DNA of 64,000 bases from Rhyzopertha dominica (GCA_025024175.1 QCXZ01000064.1:57557325-57621324), one strand, 5' to 3'. Shown: positions 22,122 through 34,989, numbered from the stretch's first letter. The notes: generated by a model from the letters alone, not told the origin. Program-made: numbers and translations.

Positions 22122-25100
22122 GCCGCCCGCGTTGCATGAGTCACTTAAACAGTTCTGGATTACTTTATGTATAGGTATAGCGTCACCTAATGAATATAAG
22201 TTATACGTTCTTTTTCTATGTTAAACCCTTTTTTTCGGAAGTACTTTACGTACACGAAAATATATGCTGGTATTAATTAGCATAAGCCTCAGGACCACAT
22301 TATATTTTCATTCCTATTGAAACGACTACAGAATTAATTAAATCAAAATTGTAGAGACATGCTGTAAGAAAAGGAGAACATAATGCATAATTAGGCAAAT
22401 GCTTAGAGAGAAGTGCTCACGAATGATAAGGAATCGGAAAAGATGGAGGGAAATGGGAAAGAAAACTTAAAGTTTGGTTCTAACATAACACCGAAGTATA
22501 GGATAGTTTAAAGGATAAGTACATCAGTAATTAAGGCTAGGTTAAAGGGACAGCCGTACTCAATTTTAGGATGTTGACCATAAAGCTGTCAGCCCGGTCG
22601 GCCTGGGGCGTTTATTGCGCTGCTGGTTATGCTGATGCCACAACAAAGAGTATTTTTGATTTACAACATTTTGTGGGTCTATCTGATGCCTGTCGTTTCA
22701 AAGATATTTACTTACCACTGAGAATCGGATGTTCGCTTTTCACAGACATATCAGTGATATTACTAATAAAGTTTTAAACAAACGGTTTTTTTATTTCGAC
22801 ATTGCTTTCAAATTTATTATTAAAAATGTCAACACCTCATGAAAAAAATACTTTAAAAATATTTTTTTAATAATAGATAATATAATAAACGTTCAAGAAA
22901 AAAATACATATATTTACCAAACATCATAAGCATATAGTTAATGTTCATAATCTGTACATAAAATTATCTTTACAGCAAAATTATAAATGTGTGTATTAAA
23001 AATATATGAACAAACATGGTGTAGATGGTCTACTTTTTACACAAAAACGTCGTCTATCTATCCTCCCGAATCGGCATGTTTCTCGTGTGACGTGGATCAA
23101 CTAGTTCTGACAAAAAAAAACGGAAATAAAATCTTTGAAGTTTTGGAAGCATTTTTTCACTCCAAAAATGATCTTTTTTAACTGTATATAACTATAAACT
23201 ACTAAACGGATTTTTAGAAAAATACTTACTTGACGGTGTTTGATAAGAGAACCAATATTTCCCCTGTTTCTTTTTTTTTGAAGTTCTACCATTACCTTTT
23301 TGTGTTGCCATCTTTACTAATGTTCTTTTAGATAACGTAACACTAGAGTCACACAGTCACACAAAATCTCAAACAGCATAAATGGTAGGTTTGAAAAATT
23401 CTGAGGCTTTATATTAGTGAACCCCCTCTTTCATTGTATGGGGGCGGTTGCCATGAGTCAGTGGAAAAAGTTTTCAGGTTTAGAGGTATAAACAGTTTCA
23501 TGCAGATTGTCTTCAATAATACATATTCTGGTCCCAAAAACCGATTATACTTACCTTTCGCAAAACTGATGTTTAGTTGGAATTCCGGATTAGAAATTCC
23601 AACAACTGAGACTTTCAGTCGTATTGAAGCGATCATCAACCCTTTACCTGTCAATATACAGTTTCGTCATATCTATTTTGGTCCTAGGTCCTTTCGCAAA
23701 ATTGATTAAAATTGTTTACCTTACCAGTTACCAGGAAACTGGTGTCCAATTTATCCGACAGTCAGGCGCCTGACAAAACTGTATATTTGCTACCTCGACA
23801 TGGAAATATATTCTTTAATTTATTAATAAAAGTGTTCCGGACGAATCCGCAAAAGCGGATAGCACATAAGATATAAAAAGAACACTTTGGCAAATTGATT
23901 TTTAATAGTTATCATTGTTAACTTATTCATATGTAGTTCATATATGCATAGCGCAATTAGTGTCGCATTGATTTTAATTGACTTTGTAAATATGAACTTT
24001 TGGGACTACACGCCCTGTATGCTTTCTATGCGTCCCAACGACATAAAGTTGCAGAGGAGAACTTAACTCCTTATCTAAATAACTTTCGGCATAGACAAAT
24101 AATAGTGCATAAATATAAGAGCAGTAGTTCGAAGAATCGTTTCATGATCCCCAGTACCTGCGTTTTTCTACCATCCATACCTGAGGTTACCCTCCCGCCA
24201 TAAACTGCAATGGCTGTTTACTCAAGTGCCGTCAATTCGTATCTTGTAAATCAACACTTGGTTGGGCCGAAAAGTTTAGCAAAAGTATTGAACAGATATT
24301 TTCATTATTATTAACGCTATCAAAAAACTAAAAACAACATCATACTCAGAAGACAAAAATCTATCATTCGGCCGAAAAAAATTTTCAAATAAGTCATTTT
24401 TACGTTTTTGAGCATTTCGCGTTCTTAAACAAATCGTAATTATTTTTGCCGTAAGTTTTTAAAATTTTTGATTCGGCCATTTTGTAGATAATAATTGTCA
24501 GATTACACTGGTTTTTGAATAAAATTAATATATCTTCAAATAACTTAGTTATTTATTCAATACTTTACATTGGAAACCCCATAAGAGAAATTCCTTTAAC
24601 CTAGTCTTAAGTATTCGCTTCACGATAATTGTTTTATGTCCAATATGTGTACGCATTTATACCAGGTTCCGAGTTGGTTTAAACTACCGGTGTGTATACA
24701 ACGTAGTTTAGTTGTTAGACGTAAAATTCAAAATTACGCCACTGCTGAGAAAATTACACGCTTTACAGGTTTCCCTCTTGGCGCTGTGACAAAAAAGCCC
24801 TTTACGGCACACAGTTCATATCATCAAAGGGCTGCCTCCATTCGATAGCTGCAGTGCGTATGAGCACGGCAAAACGAAAACTTTCACGTCGGAATAAGCC
24901 AGTGAACGCATTTGCTGAAAAAAACGGAGTTACTGTGGTCATTCGACTGTGCCGACGGTCTGTAAATTACTATATCGATGAGCTTCCAAGGGCAGAGCAA
25001 CGAGTCTCGCTCACGAAGAAATAAAACCCATTATAATAAAGTAATCACGACCCTCCGGTACGTACACCTTAGAGGTCAAGAGTTCATTGCGAAAGTCGTT

Positions 25101-25821
25101 CATGCAAATTTTACGACCAGATGCCGCTCGTATTTCGCTGCCTATTCGCTTTGATTAAGCCCATGCGACCAAACATGGATCGATTAATAGTTTTCAGGGA
25201 ATTCAACCGTTAAAAGCGACATTCGGCAGTTCAAATACTACAGCATTCCGCCAAGGGATTATTGACTCCGATGTGGAAGCGAGCGGCACGAAAAGGACCT
25301 ACTCCGGGCATGTGCAACGTGCATGCAATAGGAATGAACCACACACACTTGGATGTTACGAGATTTTTATGCATAAATCACAATTCGTGTTCTAAATATA
25401 TTACATAGACACTTTCGATTTATTTTTTCATACCAATGACGGTTATATGGTTATTTGATAAAAATAATACTTTGTTTGCCTAGAATAACAAGTATGAAAA
25501 CGTCACATAATACTGTTACGACGTACGAGTTCGAAAACTATGGATTTTTGACTAACTTGTAACGAAATACGCTAAATTTTACACAACTAGTTTAAAACTA
25601 CTACTTTAGCACTACTAAATCACTATACAGCACAGTCTAGCACTAGAAACACCTGTTTCGTTAAGCCTCTCTCTTGGATCTCGCATGATAATTATCTTTT
25701 GAATTCAGAACTCTTCGTCGGGATATTTATACCCCCATCAAATTTGTAGAATGCCATCTTCCTGTCGTTATCCAAACTTCACGGAGGTTCCATCGATAGA
25801 ATTTACTAGAGTCGACATCTC
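22122..25821. other. long stretch without a recognised gene
   Basis: Several short open frames (for example 23434-23709, 22571-22777 and 24636-24848, all plus strand) match no family I know. A compact 55-codon frame at 24860-25024 (start MSTAKRKLSRRNK, basic N-terminus) lies in a less A+T-rich patch, 24650-25330, that could be an old exon or element. No repeats, splice chain or RNA gene is convincing. Confidence 0.35.
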
Positions 25822-25958
25822 TGCCATCTGTCGGTTGCAAGGATAACTACTTGCAGGCAAAACGACTTCTATGTCATACTGTCTGCACTAGACCTAAACG
25901 AGTACCATATGTTGTTGGTTGCAATGCAGGCAGCATACCAGAGACATGCATTTTAAAC
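25822..25958 (+). mobile_element. hairpin retroelement family S1, diverged partial copy
   Basis: Shares TGTCTGCACTAGACCTAAAC and the 3' end AGAGACATGCATTTTAAA with the 13.2 kb copy, and keeps the imperfect hairpin (ACTGTCTGCA / TGCAGGCAG). The first hairpin is absent or unrecognisable. Boundaries are approximate. Confidence 0.6.
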
Positions 25959-26039
25959 CACAAAATCATTAATACTATAAAAACAATGCTCCAAAAGAAG
26001 GGATTTCCATTTTCTTTTAAACATTGCCAGGCTACTGTA

Positions 26040-27090
26040 ACTTTTAATAGTGACAGATAGAAGGCAGAGAATGTATAATTTCGGTGCGAGCAAAGCACAG
26101 GCAATGTAGCAAGCTCCTGAAAGATCTTACATGGAGCAGCAAAGAGGGTCCCTACCAGACATCGCACTATTCTCTTTTATACTTTAAAAGCGTTCAAAAC
26201 ACGATAGAAAACGCCCCAAAGCTGTAATCCATACAGCATCCTGAAAGTCACAGGCACGTGATATGAGCCAAGCAGCTGGTGTATTTCTAAAATGGACCTA
26301 AGGCTACAGACGAGAACATTTACATAATTTTGACTTCCGAGGGGTGCAGTGAATCAACTCAAGGCATGTAGTCCGCATTCGACAATTCTAATTCTACAGA
26401 GTTTCGATTATAAGGGGAATGAAATCCTAGATGTTTAATTTGGCTTAAACCAGCTGTTCAGTTAGTATAGAGTTGAATTTGCTCTTGTTTGAACCCAGCT
26501 GTCTGATCCTTCAAAGAAACCAGGACTGAGATGTTGTCGTCATGGAGTATAGTTGGACAAGGCGACATAAAAGTGAACATATAATCAACGAAAAGGAAAA
26601 ATAAGATAAGACGCAGAATGTACCTCTGACGTTTCTATATTTGTAATACATATACATATTAGAACTGACTAGCTGAATACATTCTCAATTCCTGACTTAT
26701 GTGTAGGTACATATTGACGACAACTCGCTAAAAAACTTGCGAACCATTCGCGCACTACACCCGTAATACCATCAATATGTTCTGGCTAACACAATCAAAA
26801 CACTTCAGATCCCAGAAAATACCTCCAGATTTTTAGCTTCTTCAATACAACATCTGATAAAAATAAGCATTCTTTTTGGCAGACATTTTAGCATGACATA
26901 CTCGTAAGCCTGCGTGAAACAAGTTATTTGAGCCTTAGCCGGATTCTTAAAGATTGGAATCACTTTAGAATCTAGAAATATTCCATACTCCAAACATATG
27001 CTTACCAGAAAAGTCTTCTGAAAAAAATGAGCGGAGCATAATGATGCTAATGAGCCCCACTAGAAACTAGAATTCTCTTCATTCTACTCT
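26040..27090 (-). pseudogene. LINE reverse transcriptase remnant
   Basis: Read on the minus strand in several frames. Near 26940-27000 is YGIFLDSKVIPIFKN, the segment before the catalytic palm. Near 26720-26800 is GVVREWFASFLASCRQYV, typical of LINE RT between boxes A and B. Near 26150-26240 is LYGLQLWGVFYR, followed by RIVRCLVGT, typical of the thumb/C-terminal part. Frameshifts and stops are frequent, and the YxDD box is not readable. The endonuclease is absent. This fits a CR1/Jockey-type element; the clade is uncertain. Confidence 0.7.
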
Positions 27091-27123
27091 TTACAATAGT
27101 CAATAATTTCGACCACGGTAAAG

Positions 27124-27152
27124 GAAGTTTCATCCATAGTAGACATCATCAG
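27124..27152 (-). ncRNA. hammerhead-ribozyme-like core
   Basis: On the minus strand the string CTGATGA, about 14 further bases and GAAAC match the two conserved core boxes of hammerhead ribozymes. The intervening helix II is weak (GTC with GGA at best). Penelope-like elements and retrozymes often carry such cores. No neighbouring element boundary is defined, so function is unproven. Confidence 0.3.
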
Positions 27153-27503
27153 TTATCTAACAGGTTGACTTGAGGCTTACTAAGAAATTAAAAAAATCAA
27201 ATATATGTATACGAAAGGCTTTAGATTAAACAAGAAATAAATCCCTTTTGAAGGGACGCTCATTGCAAGTAACTAAAAAATGGGAAATAATGGCTAAAGT
27301 TTTTTTTTTAATTTATTGTTACGTCTGTGGATAGTGGTTGTTTGCTTGCGATATTTTAAATAATAGGCATAAAGCCAGACGAAAACCCACGTTGAAACAT
27401 ATACAACATATTTCTTTCTTAATTTGTGTTAAAAGGCATTTATTAAATAAAGCAGTTACTTTAGCTTAATTCAAAAACCAGATAAGTAAGCAAAATACAA
27501 AAA

Positions 27504-27557
27504 TAGATCTATCTGCAGTTGGTTGAGGTGCACAGCACAGCATAGACATGCATTTTA
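27504..27557 (+). mobile_element. hairpin retroelement family S1, 5'-truncated copy
   Basis: 54 bp that equal only the last part of the 13.2 kb copy (CTATCTGCAGTTGGTTGAGG through GACATGCATTTTA), flanked by 12-bp direct repeats AAAATACAAAAA (27492-27503 and 27558-27569). A fixed 3' end plus 5' truncation plus a target duplication is the signature of target-primed retrotransposition. Confidence 0.75.
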
Positions 27558-27569
27558 AAAATACAAAAA

Positions 27570-29520
27570 AGTTTATTGAAATTATCTTCCAGGTCACAAT
27601 TTAAAAGTAAATATAACAATGCATTTTTGATTGTTCAGTTAAAAGAAAATATTTTTTAACGTTTTATATTTTTAAAACAATAAAAGTAATTCATAATTTT
27701 CTACTACATATTACCTACATGGATTTTAAGAACCAAACCATTTTTAATCCAATTTGTAAATTATTTATTTAAAAATCTTATTTTAACTAGTACAAACTAT
27801 AATCGCAATCTTTAATATGGCCTCTTGCCAAAGTTCTACAAGGTTAGTAATGCCATTTTTTTTTAAATTCGTGTTGTGTAAAATTACTAAAATCAACTTC
27901 AATGGCAATGTTTACGTTTCTTTTTTACAATATGGTGTTCCAATAATCCAAGTACCTAAGTAGAAATTTGTTGCTGCTAAAAGACTAGTTGGCATTAATA
28001 GGGTGCCATTTTTAGGTGCATCTATCGTTTGCTGTTGAATTTGCTATATCTCCTGGTAAAGGCAAGTTGCAAAATCGTTTATTATTTTTGTAAAGGGTTC
28101 CTTTTTCATCACAAGTAACAGTATGATGAAAAAACTGCTAGTTCTATTCCTTGCAAGCTGAAAATTCTTAAATGATATAAATAGGCAAGTTATCAAATAT
28201 AAAAAAACTTATTTTTTTTAATGGATCGTTTTCGATACTCCGGATAGTTAAAGGCTGTAAACACATTTATGATATTTTTTTTTTCAGGACAAATATATCA
28301 AAAATTACAAATTCGTGAAAATAGAAAGTTTTGGAAATCAAAGAGCGTCTGTTATATCTAATGACTAAACGATTTTTTTAGCATTTTATGTTTGGAAATT
28401 GACTTCTTGGCGCTACCCACCCTTTTGACAAAGTTAAACTTGCGCATATTTTTTTCAATTATTTCTAACTTTATTTTGAAGTCCTGATGTGTCTTTGGAT
28501 ATAATTATTATTCAAATTTCCTCTACCGACCGGTAAAGAAATTCGAAACAGCGTTATACTACTTAAACGCAGTTTGTAATTACCGTCTACACTATGATTG
28601 TCTCTCCATTAGACCATCACACCTCACCTTGAATCTGAACGCGGTTTATGAATTAGTTCTGATTCAAATTTATGCCGAATAATTATACTACTTAGCGCGC
28701 TTATTTGTGGAAAATTGATGTAGTTTTACTATTTTATGTGCTGCTTTATTATGCAGCAGATTGTGATCAAAGACGTAATAATTAATCAGCACTAATTGCT
28801 GATGAAGTAATGTGTTCGTTTTGCATCTTAACTTACGTAAGTGGCATCAAGTTAGTATTATAATAAGCGCACTGGTAGTAAATCAGGATGCCGCTAAGAC
28901 GTAAGTATACAANGTTTAGGGTTTGTTGAAATTATGAAATAAATTATGGACTCCTTGGTATCATTAACTGAACAAAAAAAATTAAGTATAGAGATATTTG
29001 TTGCTGTAACTGCATTTTTTAGAAAAAAAAAATCGATTTTTTTTTGTCAAGTTAGTATCTCATCAAGGAACAAATACATTTATAATTCAACGCCATAGAG
29101 ATTTTAAGATTCTAGATAATTTANTACATGCTNGACGAAAACGGGTACAACACAAATTTGATGCCACNTGATTCAGAGTGAAATCTACAGCACGAAGAAT
29201 CGTGCTCCTGAGATATTTATTATCATTCGACTGCCAACTTTTCAATAGATTGAACAATCCATTACCGAGTTAATGTAAATGTTAAAGTGCCAAAACGAAA
29301 TTAAGGAGGAGTCACAAAGTAAGAAAATCGAACGAGATTTATTGCCTCGAGTGGAACGCAACAAAACGACGAACAAATTGTTACAAACCGACCATAAAGC
29401 ACGAAAACAATTTTAATAGCCTTGTAAATATAATGCAATCCCTTTTAAAAATGACGAAAGCTAAAGCGGTACACGAGGCCATTATGGAGTTTAACGTCCT
29501 TTATAAATGATGAGCAAGAC
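27570..29520. other. no recognisable gene
   Basis: Very A+T-rich, with homopolymer runs and several unresolved bases (28911-29167). Nothing can be named. Confidence 0.45.
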
Positions 29521-29945
29521 TCTAGTGACAGCGATCATAACTCTACTCTTATAAAAATTACCTTAAAAGAGTGCTCTCCTCGGACGGCGTAGGCGCCATA
29601 GTATTTTACTTTCACTCTCGCTTTTTAGCGTTATCTGTCATGTTTATTTCATCGAAATGAATTTCGGAGAGTAGCCAGTACATCACTCACGGATTTCGAC
29701 ACACCCAGAAGCCAGGCCGACCGCACAATTCTTCGAGTTCTTTCTCCAAACGCACAATTAACGGTATTCCTGTAATTCTGAATTTTTTATAACTACGCTT
29801 ATTGTACTAATTAAGACTACTAAAATTAGGAAAACCGACAATTAGCTTCGCTTAAGATAAACGCTTTAGGACTTAGAACTATCGTACCTGTGGCTCTTAC
29901 GTCTTTTTTGAACATTGGTTAAATATTTGAAAACATGGTAGACCA
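29521..29945 (-). other. possible LTR beside the envelope remnant
   Basis: This stretch lies where the 3' LTR of the minus-strand envelope remnant would be expected. On that strand it contains a TATA-like TTATAAAAAATTC and, further on, AATAAA. No second LTR copy is found in the window, so the assignment rests on position only. Confidence 0.2.
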
Positions 29946-29949
29946 GATT

Positions 29950-30620
29950 TTGACTCTCTTGGTTCTTTTGTACAAAATATGTACCTTCGTAGAATTTGGA
30001 AAAATCCGCACCATTTTAAGAAGTTGTAAATCATAATTAGAACGATGATGCTTCCTAGTAGTGATAGAGCTGTGGCGTACCACGATGATTTCTTTATGAC
30101 GAACGGCTTATTTAACTGTTGCTGAAGTTGCTCGTCAAATTGGCTTAGCTTTGCTTGTGCGTATTTTTATTAATTGAAGTCAATGCCTATAAATTTGGTG
30201 GGGTGTATTTCGTTGATAGTAATATTTTCCTGGAGTTTGATGCAGCAATCATCTTCATCGATGTCAATGAATGTAATTTCATTTGTTAGATTTGATGTGA
30301 ACATTACTGAATGAGCTTCTAGCATGATGTTCTAGGTGCATAGGCCTTGCAATTTTCTTGGAGTTGTAGAATCTCGATTTTGGAAATGGTGATTTCTTCA
30401 GCTTGACTGTTGGTTGGATATAGTGAATAACCATCGGTTGTCTCGTAGAGAATGGCATAGTTCCGTTGTTACCATTAGATTCCTGAGTTTGCAAGTTCTT
30501 GGAATAGATTTTGTTGTTTTTCTAAAAACCTTGATTTCGCAGTCTTCGGCTTCATTTTTCCACTTGTAAGTTTTATTCGACAACAAGGTTTTGAAGAACA
30601 GAAATTATATTCAAACCATG
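29950..30620 (-). pseudogene. errantivirus-type (gypsy-group) envelope remnant
   Basis: On the minus strand, two overlapping open frames (30398-30586 and 30279-30494) have the cysteine and tryptophan spacing of the C-terminal half of insect errantivirus envelope proteins. Nearer 30010-30140, another frame has a Gln-rich segment followed by a hydrophobic membrane-spanning stretch of about 20 residues and a basic/Cys tail, as expected at the end of such a protein. The frames are broken by shifts and stops. The N-terminal half, gag and pol are not seen. In intact relatives this membrane glycoprotein mediates fusion; this copy is dead. A related envelope-type gene from another insect retroelement is the alternative. 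Confidence 0.5.
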
Positions 30621-30779
30621 CAGGAAAGATTTAGCTGTTAAGTTTTGTGTACAAATATATTCTAATTCTACTATCTTCAGCGTATGAAATACATCAGGCG
30701 TAAGTACGTCCCTTTTTTAACGAAAGGGCACACTTCAGCCTCAAAACCCTGAATATTTTCAATAATTGGACGTGTGCAA

Positions 30780-31030
30780 TGTAAATACGGCTTTTTTAAT
30801 ACCAAGGTGGCCATGGAAAACGCCGAGAAATCTATCACACAGCTAAGCGTCAGTGGCCCTGGAAAGCCCGGCGTGCGCGTGCAACTTCCCAAATTTTCAC
30901 AAAAATTGGGTGGAAAATTCGGATCGCGGTGTGAAAGAGATTGTTTCGTAATGATTTAGTGACGTGGTGCTTCGAATAATCTAGTTTTGGCCACCTTATC
31001 GGGTTCGCACGGGAAGAGATGCCGGTGAGT
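30780..31030 (+). other. CpG-richer patch ending in a strong 5' splice-site-like string
   Basis: This patch is clearly richer in G+C and CG dinucleotides than its surroundings. It ends at about 31017-31028 with ATGCCG followed by GTGAGT, a consensus-like 5' splice site, so it could be a promoter/first exon whose coding begins Met-Pro. A 61-codon frame at 30774-30959 is not recognised. A link to the candidate exons at 35 kb is possible in reading phase but unproven. Confidence 0.25.
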
Positions 31031-31816
31031 TTAGTTATTACTTTTTATCGCGTAGGAATCGCGTTGAAACACCTTGTATAGTTAAATTACGCACTTGTTC
31101 GTTGCGCTTATGTGATTGTAGTTTCGAAATTCGTTTAAATAGGATGGTTTAATTTAGTTTTGTACGATAAATGCTGCGTCCAGTTCAAAGCACGGTAAAA
31201 AACTTGCATGGATGCGGAGGTAAAAACGCTACGACGCGGTGCTGGTTTTTTCATACGCCAGCGGTCGTCAAACGGTTAAATAAACTAAAACTGTTTGTTT
31301 CACTTATACGGCATGGGATTTTTAGTATTGTAGTTAGCTTTACTCATATAGGTAAATACTTTCAATATTTTCATTGTTGGATGTCCAAAACCTAAATAGC
31401 AGCACAGATGTTTTAATACATAATTCAGTACTTTTTATGTTTATNACCNTAATAAGCAAGAACTACGTAGGAGGTCTCTACACTGCAATTTTTTGACACT
31501 ATTTAATTCACTTATTTACGTACAAATCTATTCCATGTGACACTGATCTGACCTATTTATGTTTGTAAATCACTATTGCCGTCTACATAAGTAACTTCTT
31601 CCACAAAAATACTTTTAAAGCAAGTTTTAATGGCATGATCAAGGTTTTTAATAATGAGTGAAATTAACAATAAAGCCCAATATTGAGTTGGCAAATCGAG
31701 TTTCGTTAATGATATAATGTGTTGATTATATATTAAATTTCCTGATGCATGGAAGATTTCTGTTGTCAGGCCGCAAGCCAAACTACCCGTTTCCACAGAG
31801 CTTAAGGACACCAGAC
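31031..31816. other. no recognisable gene
   Basis: Short chance frames only. Unresolved bases occur at 31445-31449. Confidence 0.4.
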
Positions 31817-31824
31817 CCATTAAC

Positions 31825-32854
31825 CAGTGATGGGCGTTTACGCGTAAATTATAATTTTCTACATTACCCGCGTAGAAAATGTAGATAAAGCATTTTGGCG
31901 TAGATTTTGAGTAGAAAATATGAGACGAGTATATTATGGCTATTGTATATTAAGTGTTTTGTGCAAATTATTTTGTTCTAATTTCCCTGTTTTATGGGTC
32001 GATTCTTAAACATTTTCAAAGCACTGCAGTTTTTTAATATTTATATTACAAATTTGCATAACTTATTTTAGTAAGTCATCAGAATACCCAAACGGTTTTC
32101 TTACTTCTTTCGTACAAAACATGCGTTTCGAAGTCTTTTCTTCTACGAGTATATTATATAGTATATTCTTCCGTTTATAGACAAGAAATATAATAAAATC
32201 ATAGTTTACAGTCATTTAAGAACCCATTGACCGATTGAGGGCTCCAAAGCACGCTTGTGCCTTCTGACCCTAACAAATGTATGTCGAAACCAGTTGTTGT
32301 TTAACGTGGCTCTAGTTATTTTAATTAAAACGAAGTTGTATTTTGTTTAGTTAAGAAGCAACAACCAGTGGAATCGTCCAAAACGAAAAAAACGTTCTCC
32401 TATGATCGACTCCAGGTAGTTCTGATCGTGGTCCACGCGTAGTTCCAACCTACTGACGTTAGTGCACGGCGATCTGCAGCAACTTTGATGTCCTGTAACT
32501 TTTGAACGGTGAGATTCTACAGCATAGGGCTCCGGATTGGAGCTCAGAAGGTCATGGGCCATGACCATACCAAGTTTGGTTGTGATGGGATCAACTCCAT
32601 TCCATTGAGTGATATATATAGTTCTCTTTTTCACGTAACTCGCGGTACGATCGATGGGAGAACGAAAATAATAATATACAAAATAATACTGTCATTGGAG
32701 GCATTTGGAGCTGTTAAAAGTACTAAATATTACTAGTTTGCTGTTTATCTACATAAAGTTATTTTCTACAGTAGACTTTTAAAGTAGAATATTACATAGT
32801 TTACGCGTAGATAATGGCGTAATCTACATGGGGTATTCTACGCGCCCATCACTG
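31825..32854. mobile_element. non-autonomous hAT-type element (MITE), family H1, copy 2
   Basis: 1030 bp bounded by CAGTGATGGGCG and CGCCCATCACTG, with a perfect 8-bp target duplication CCATTAAC (31817-31824 and 32855-32862). The outer roughly 100 bp on both sides closely match the copy at 6953-7850, including TTTACGCGTA-type subterminal repeats. It is longer than copy 1 mainly because of a nested insertion at about 32359-32665. No transposase is encoded. Confidence 0.93.
32359..32665. other. nested insertion inside hAT MITE copy 2
   Basis: About 305 bp present here but absent from MITE copy 1, where flanking strings (TTTAATTAAGAA and ATAATTATAAAA-like) are adjacent. It is less A+T-rich than the MITE and holds overlapping open frames on both strands that I do not recognise, plus the palindrome GGTCATGGGCCATGACC. 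No inverted ends or duplication are evident, so the mechanism is unknown. Confidence 0.5.
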
Positions 32855-33191
32855 CCATTAACACTTAGACTTATTTAAAATAAAACTACAATAATCTATT
32901 AAAAAAAACTGAACAGTTCTGATTAACATTTACTAATTCTTCTTGTATTTATTTTTTTCACGTATATATCGTTCATCTAAATTGAGATAACTGCTTTTTT
33001 TCATTTTTTATTGTTTCTCACCTCCACGGCTCTCATCAATAACAACGTAATACACAGGTATATACGTGTAAAATTCTAAATTTGCTTTTCTTTTCTTATT
33101 TACGGTCGAGTGGAAGAGAAGGGCGATGCCACTAATCATAAGTGTCATTTGCCACTAAAATTTGCCGTTTTGCCCTGCTACGAATCCTGCT

Positions 33192-33386
<195 letters not shown>

Positions 33387-34420
33387 CTGAATATACTTTT
33401 TTGAGCACAGTCAGTATTTATAAAAAAAAAGAGTTCGAGGACGTACGTCCTCATACATACAATCAATCTTTAAAGAGAACATAAATTTATGTGGTATTTA
33501 GAAATGACATCTCTAAGGAGATAGACAAGTCTAAAATCCGCATTCGATTGTTAATATATATGTACATAGTACACACATGGTATACCTACAAAAATCAAAG
33601 CTTCAGTATGTCATGAAGCATGGATACATTAGGACCTTAATCCCTGGATGATGGTTCAGTGCATTGTCAATAGCTGCAAAAAAATAATTAATCAATAGTT
33701 TCCTAGGCACATAGTCAAAAAGGATATTGTACCCTACGTGTTGTCCCGACTTTGCCCCTAAAAAGTTATCCAAATTGGTATAAGCTTTTTTGCATCTTCT
33801 ACTTGAATTCAGCTATTTCTACGTATAAAAGAACGNCCAAGTCACGTACTAACTATCTAGATCGTAAAATAGTCTAGAGTAAAACAATGCTTCAACCGAA
33901 TGTAGAATTGATGAAAAAAATAAGCTTGATACTTTTAATTACACTGCGACTTTTTGGATCACCCACGTATTAACTAATCGCTCAAAAAGATAAAACAGGA
34001 ATCTTTACAAACCATGTCTCCAAAACTTTAAACCCAGAACAGGCCTCTATAAAATACTCCTTGTTTACGTTCTTGCGAGCACTTTTTTGCGGTGTATCCG
34101 GGCGTACGTGAGCTATTATTGGGCAAAAAAGGACCAGTCCATTTGCGGGCCGGGTGAAGTAGCTTTTAATGCGTCGTTTATTGAATTAGTATCGCCGATG
34201 ATAACTGTGCGTGATGATGTGCCGGTGAATACGGGGTGCTTTTCAAGATTAGTTTTCGAAATTATTGACTTTAGGTGCTAGTGACGTGTGGACTGGTGGA
34301 GGAACACTGTAAGCGATGCTTTCTACATGATGCTATACGTGCGATCGAAATTTTCGTTAGCTGGAAGCTTTGAATAATTTGATAACTTAAGTGAACTCTG
34401 AAACAATCAAGCACGTAGAT
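33387..34420. other. mostly empty; candidate TATA box and short exon-like piece
   Basis: A TATAAAA string lies at about 34049. A short acceptor/donor-bounded piece at 34275-34308 (GTGCTAGTGACGTGTGGAC... before GTAAGC) weakly resembles the duplicated 80-nt exon at 34990 and 36240. Nothing else is recognisable. Confidence 0.25.
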
Positions 34421-34463
34421 CGAAATGGAAATGCGCACGAAATGGAAATGCGCACGAAATGGA
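34421..34463 (+). repeat. 17-bp tandem repeat
   Basis: CGAAATGGAAATGCGCA occurs twice in tandem and then partly a third time (34421-34437, 34438-34454, 34455-34463). Confidence 0.9.
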
Positions 34464-34989
34464 TTTTTGAAAGGCACAATGTAGTCTCGTTAGATAGCAT
34501 ACTTTCATTAATTTTTTTATAATGAAACACCATTATTCTTAAAGAGAAAATACGTAAACCCGTAAGCTTAATTTTAATTTTCTTGTGTAATTCTTCAATT
34601 GTCATACAAAATTATTTTTGCATGTCTCATAAATCATACGTCGTATAAAATTTGCCCGATCATCTTTGAAAATCTTCGATGAACCAACGTCTTTTCGCAC
34701 TTTTCTATCCTAAATTCCGTTACAGCTATACTTTCTACAGTTGATTATGAAATTTTGATCATCATTCTACTGGCTTTTGGGATAGCCCCACTTTCTGTCT
34801 CTCGATTAATCGCTTAAATCGATGATCGATTATAATATTCCTCTTTTTGTAAAGGAAATTTGAATACTTACTGAAAACATAATACCAAAAACGAAATAAA
34901 TTATTGACATGACAGTTTTACAATTCATATAATTTAGTTCTTTGCCTACCTTTGTACCTGTTTCTAATATATTTTTTTCATTCTTCTAG

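Noticed and set aside
23761..23774. GTCAGGCGCCTGAC palindrome
   Set aside because: Isolated 14-bp palindrome without repeats, promoter or element ends nearby.
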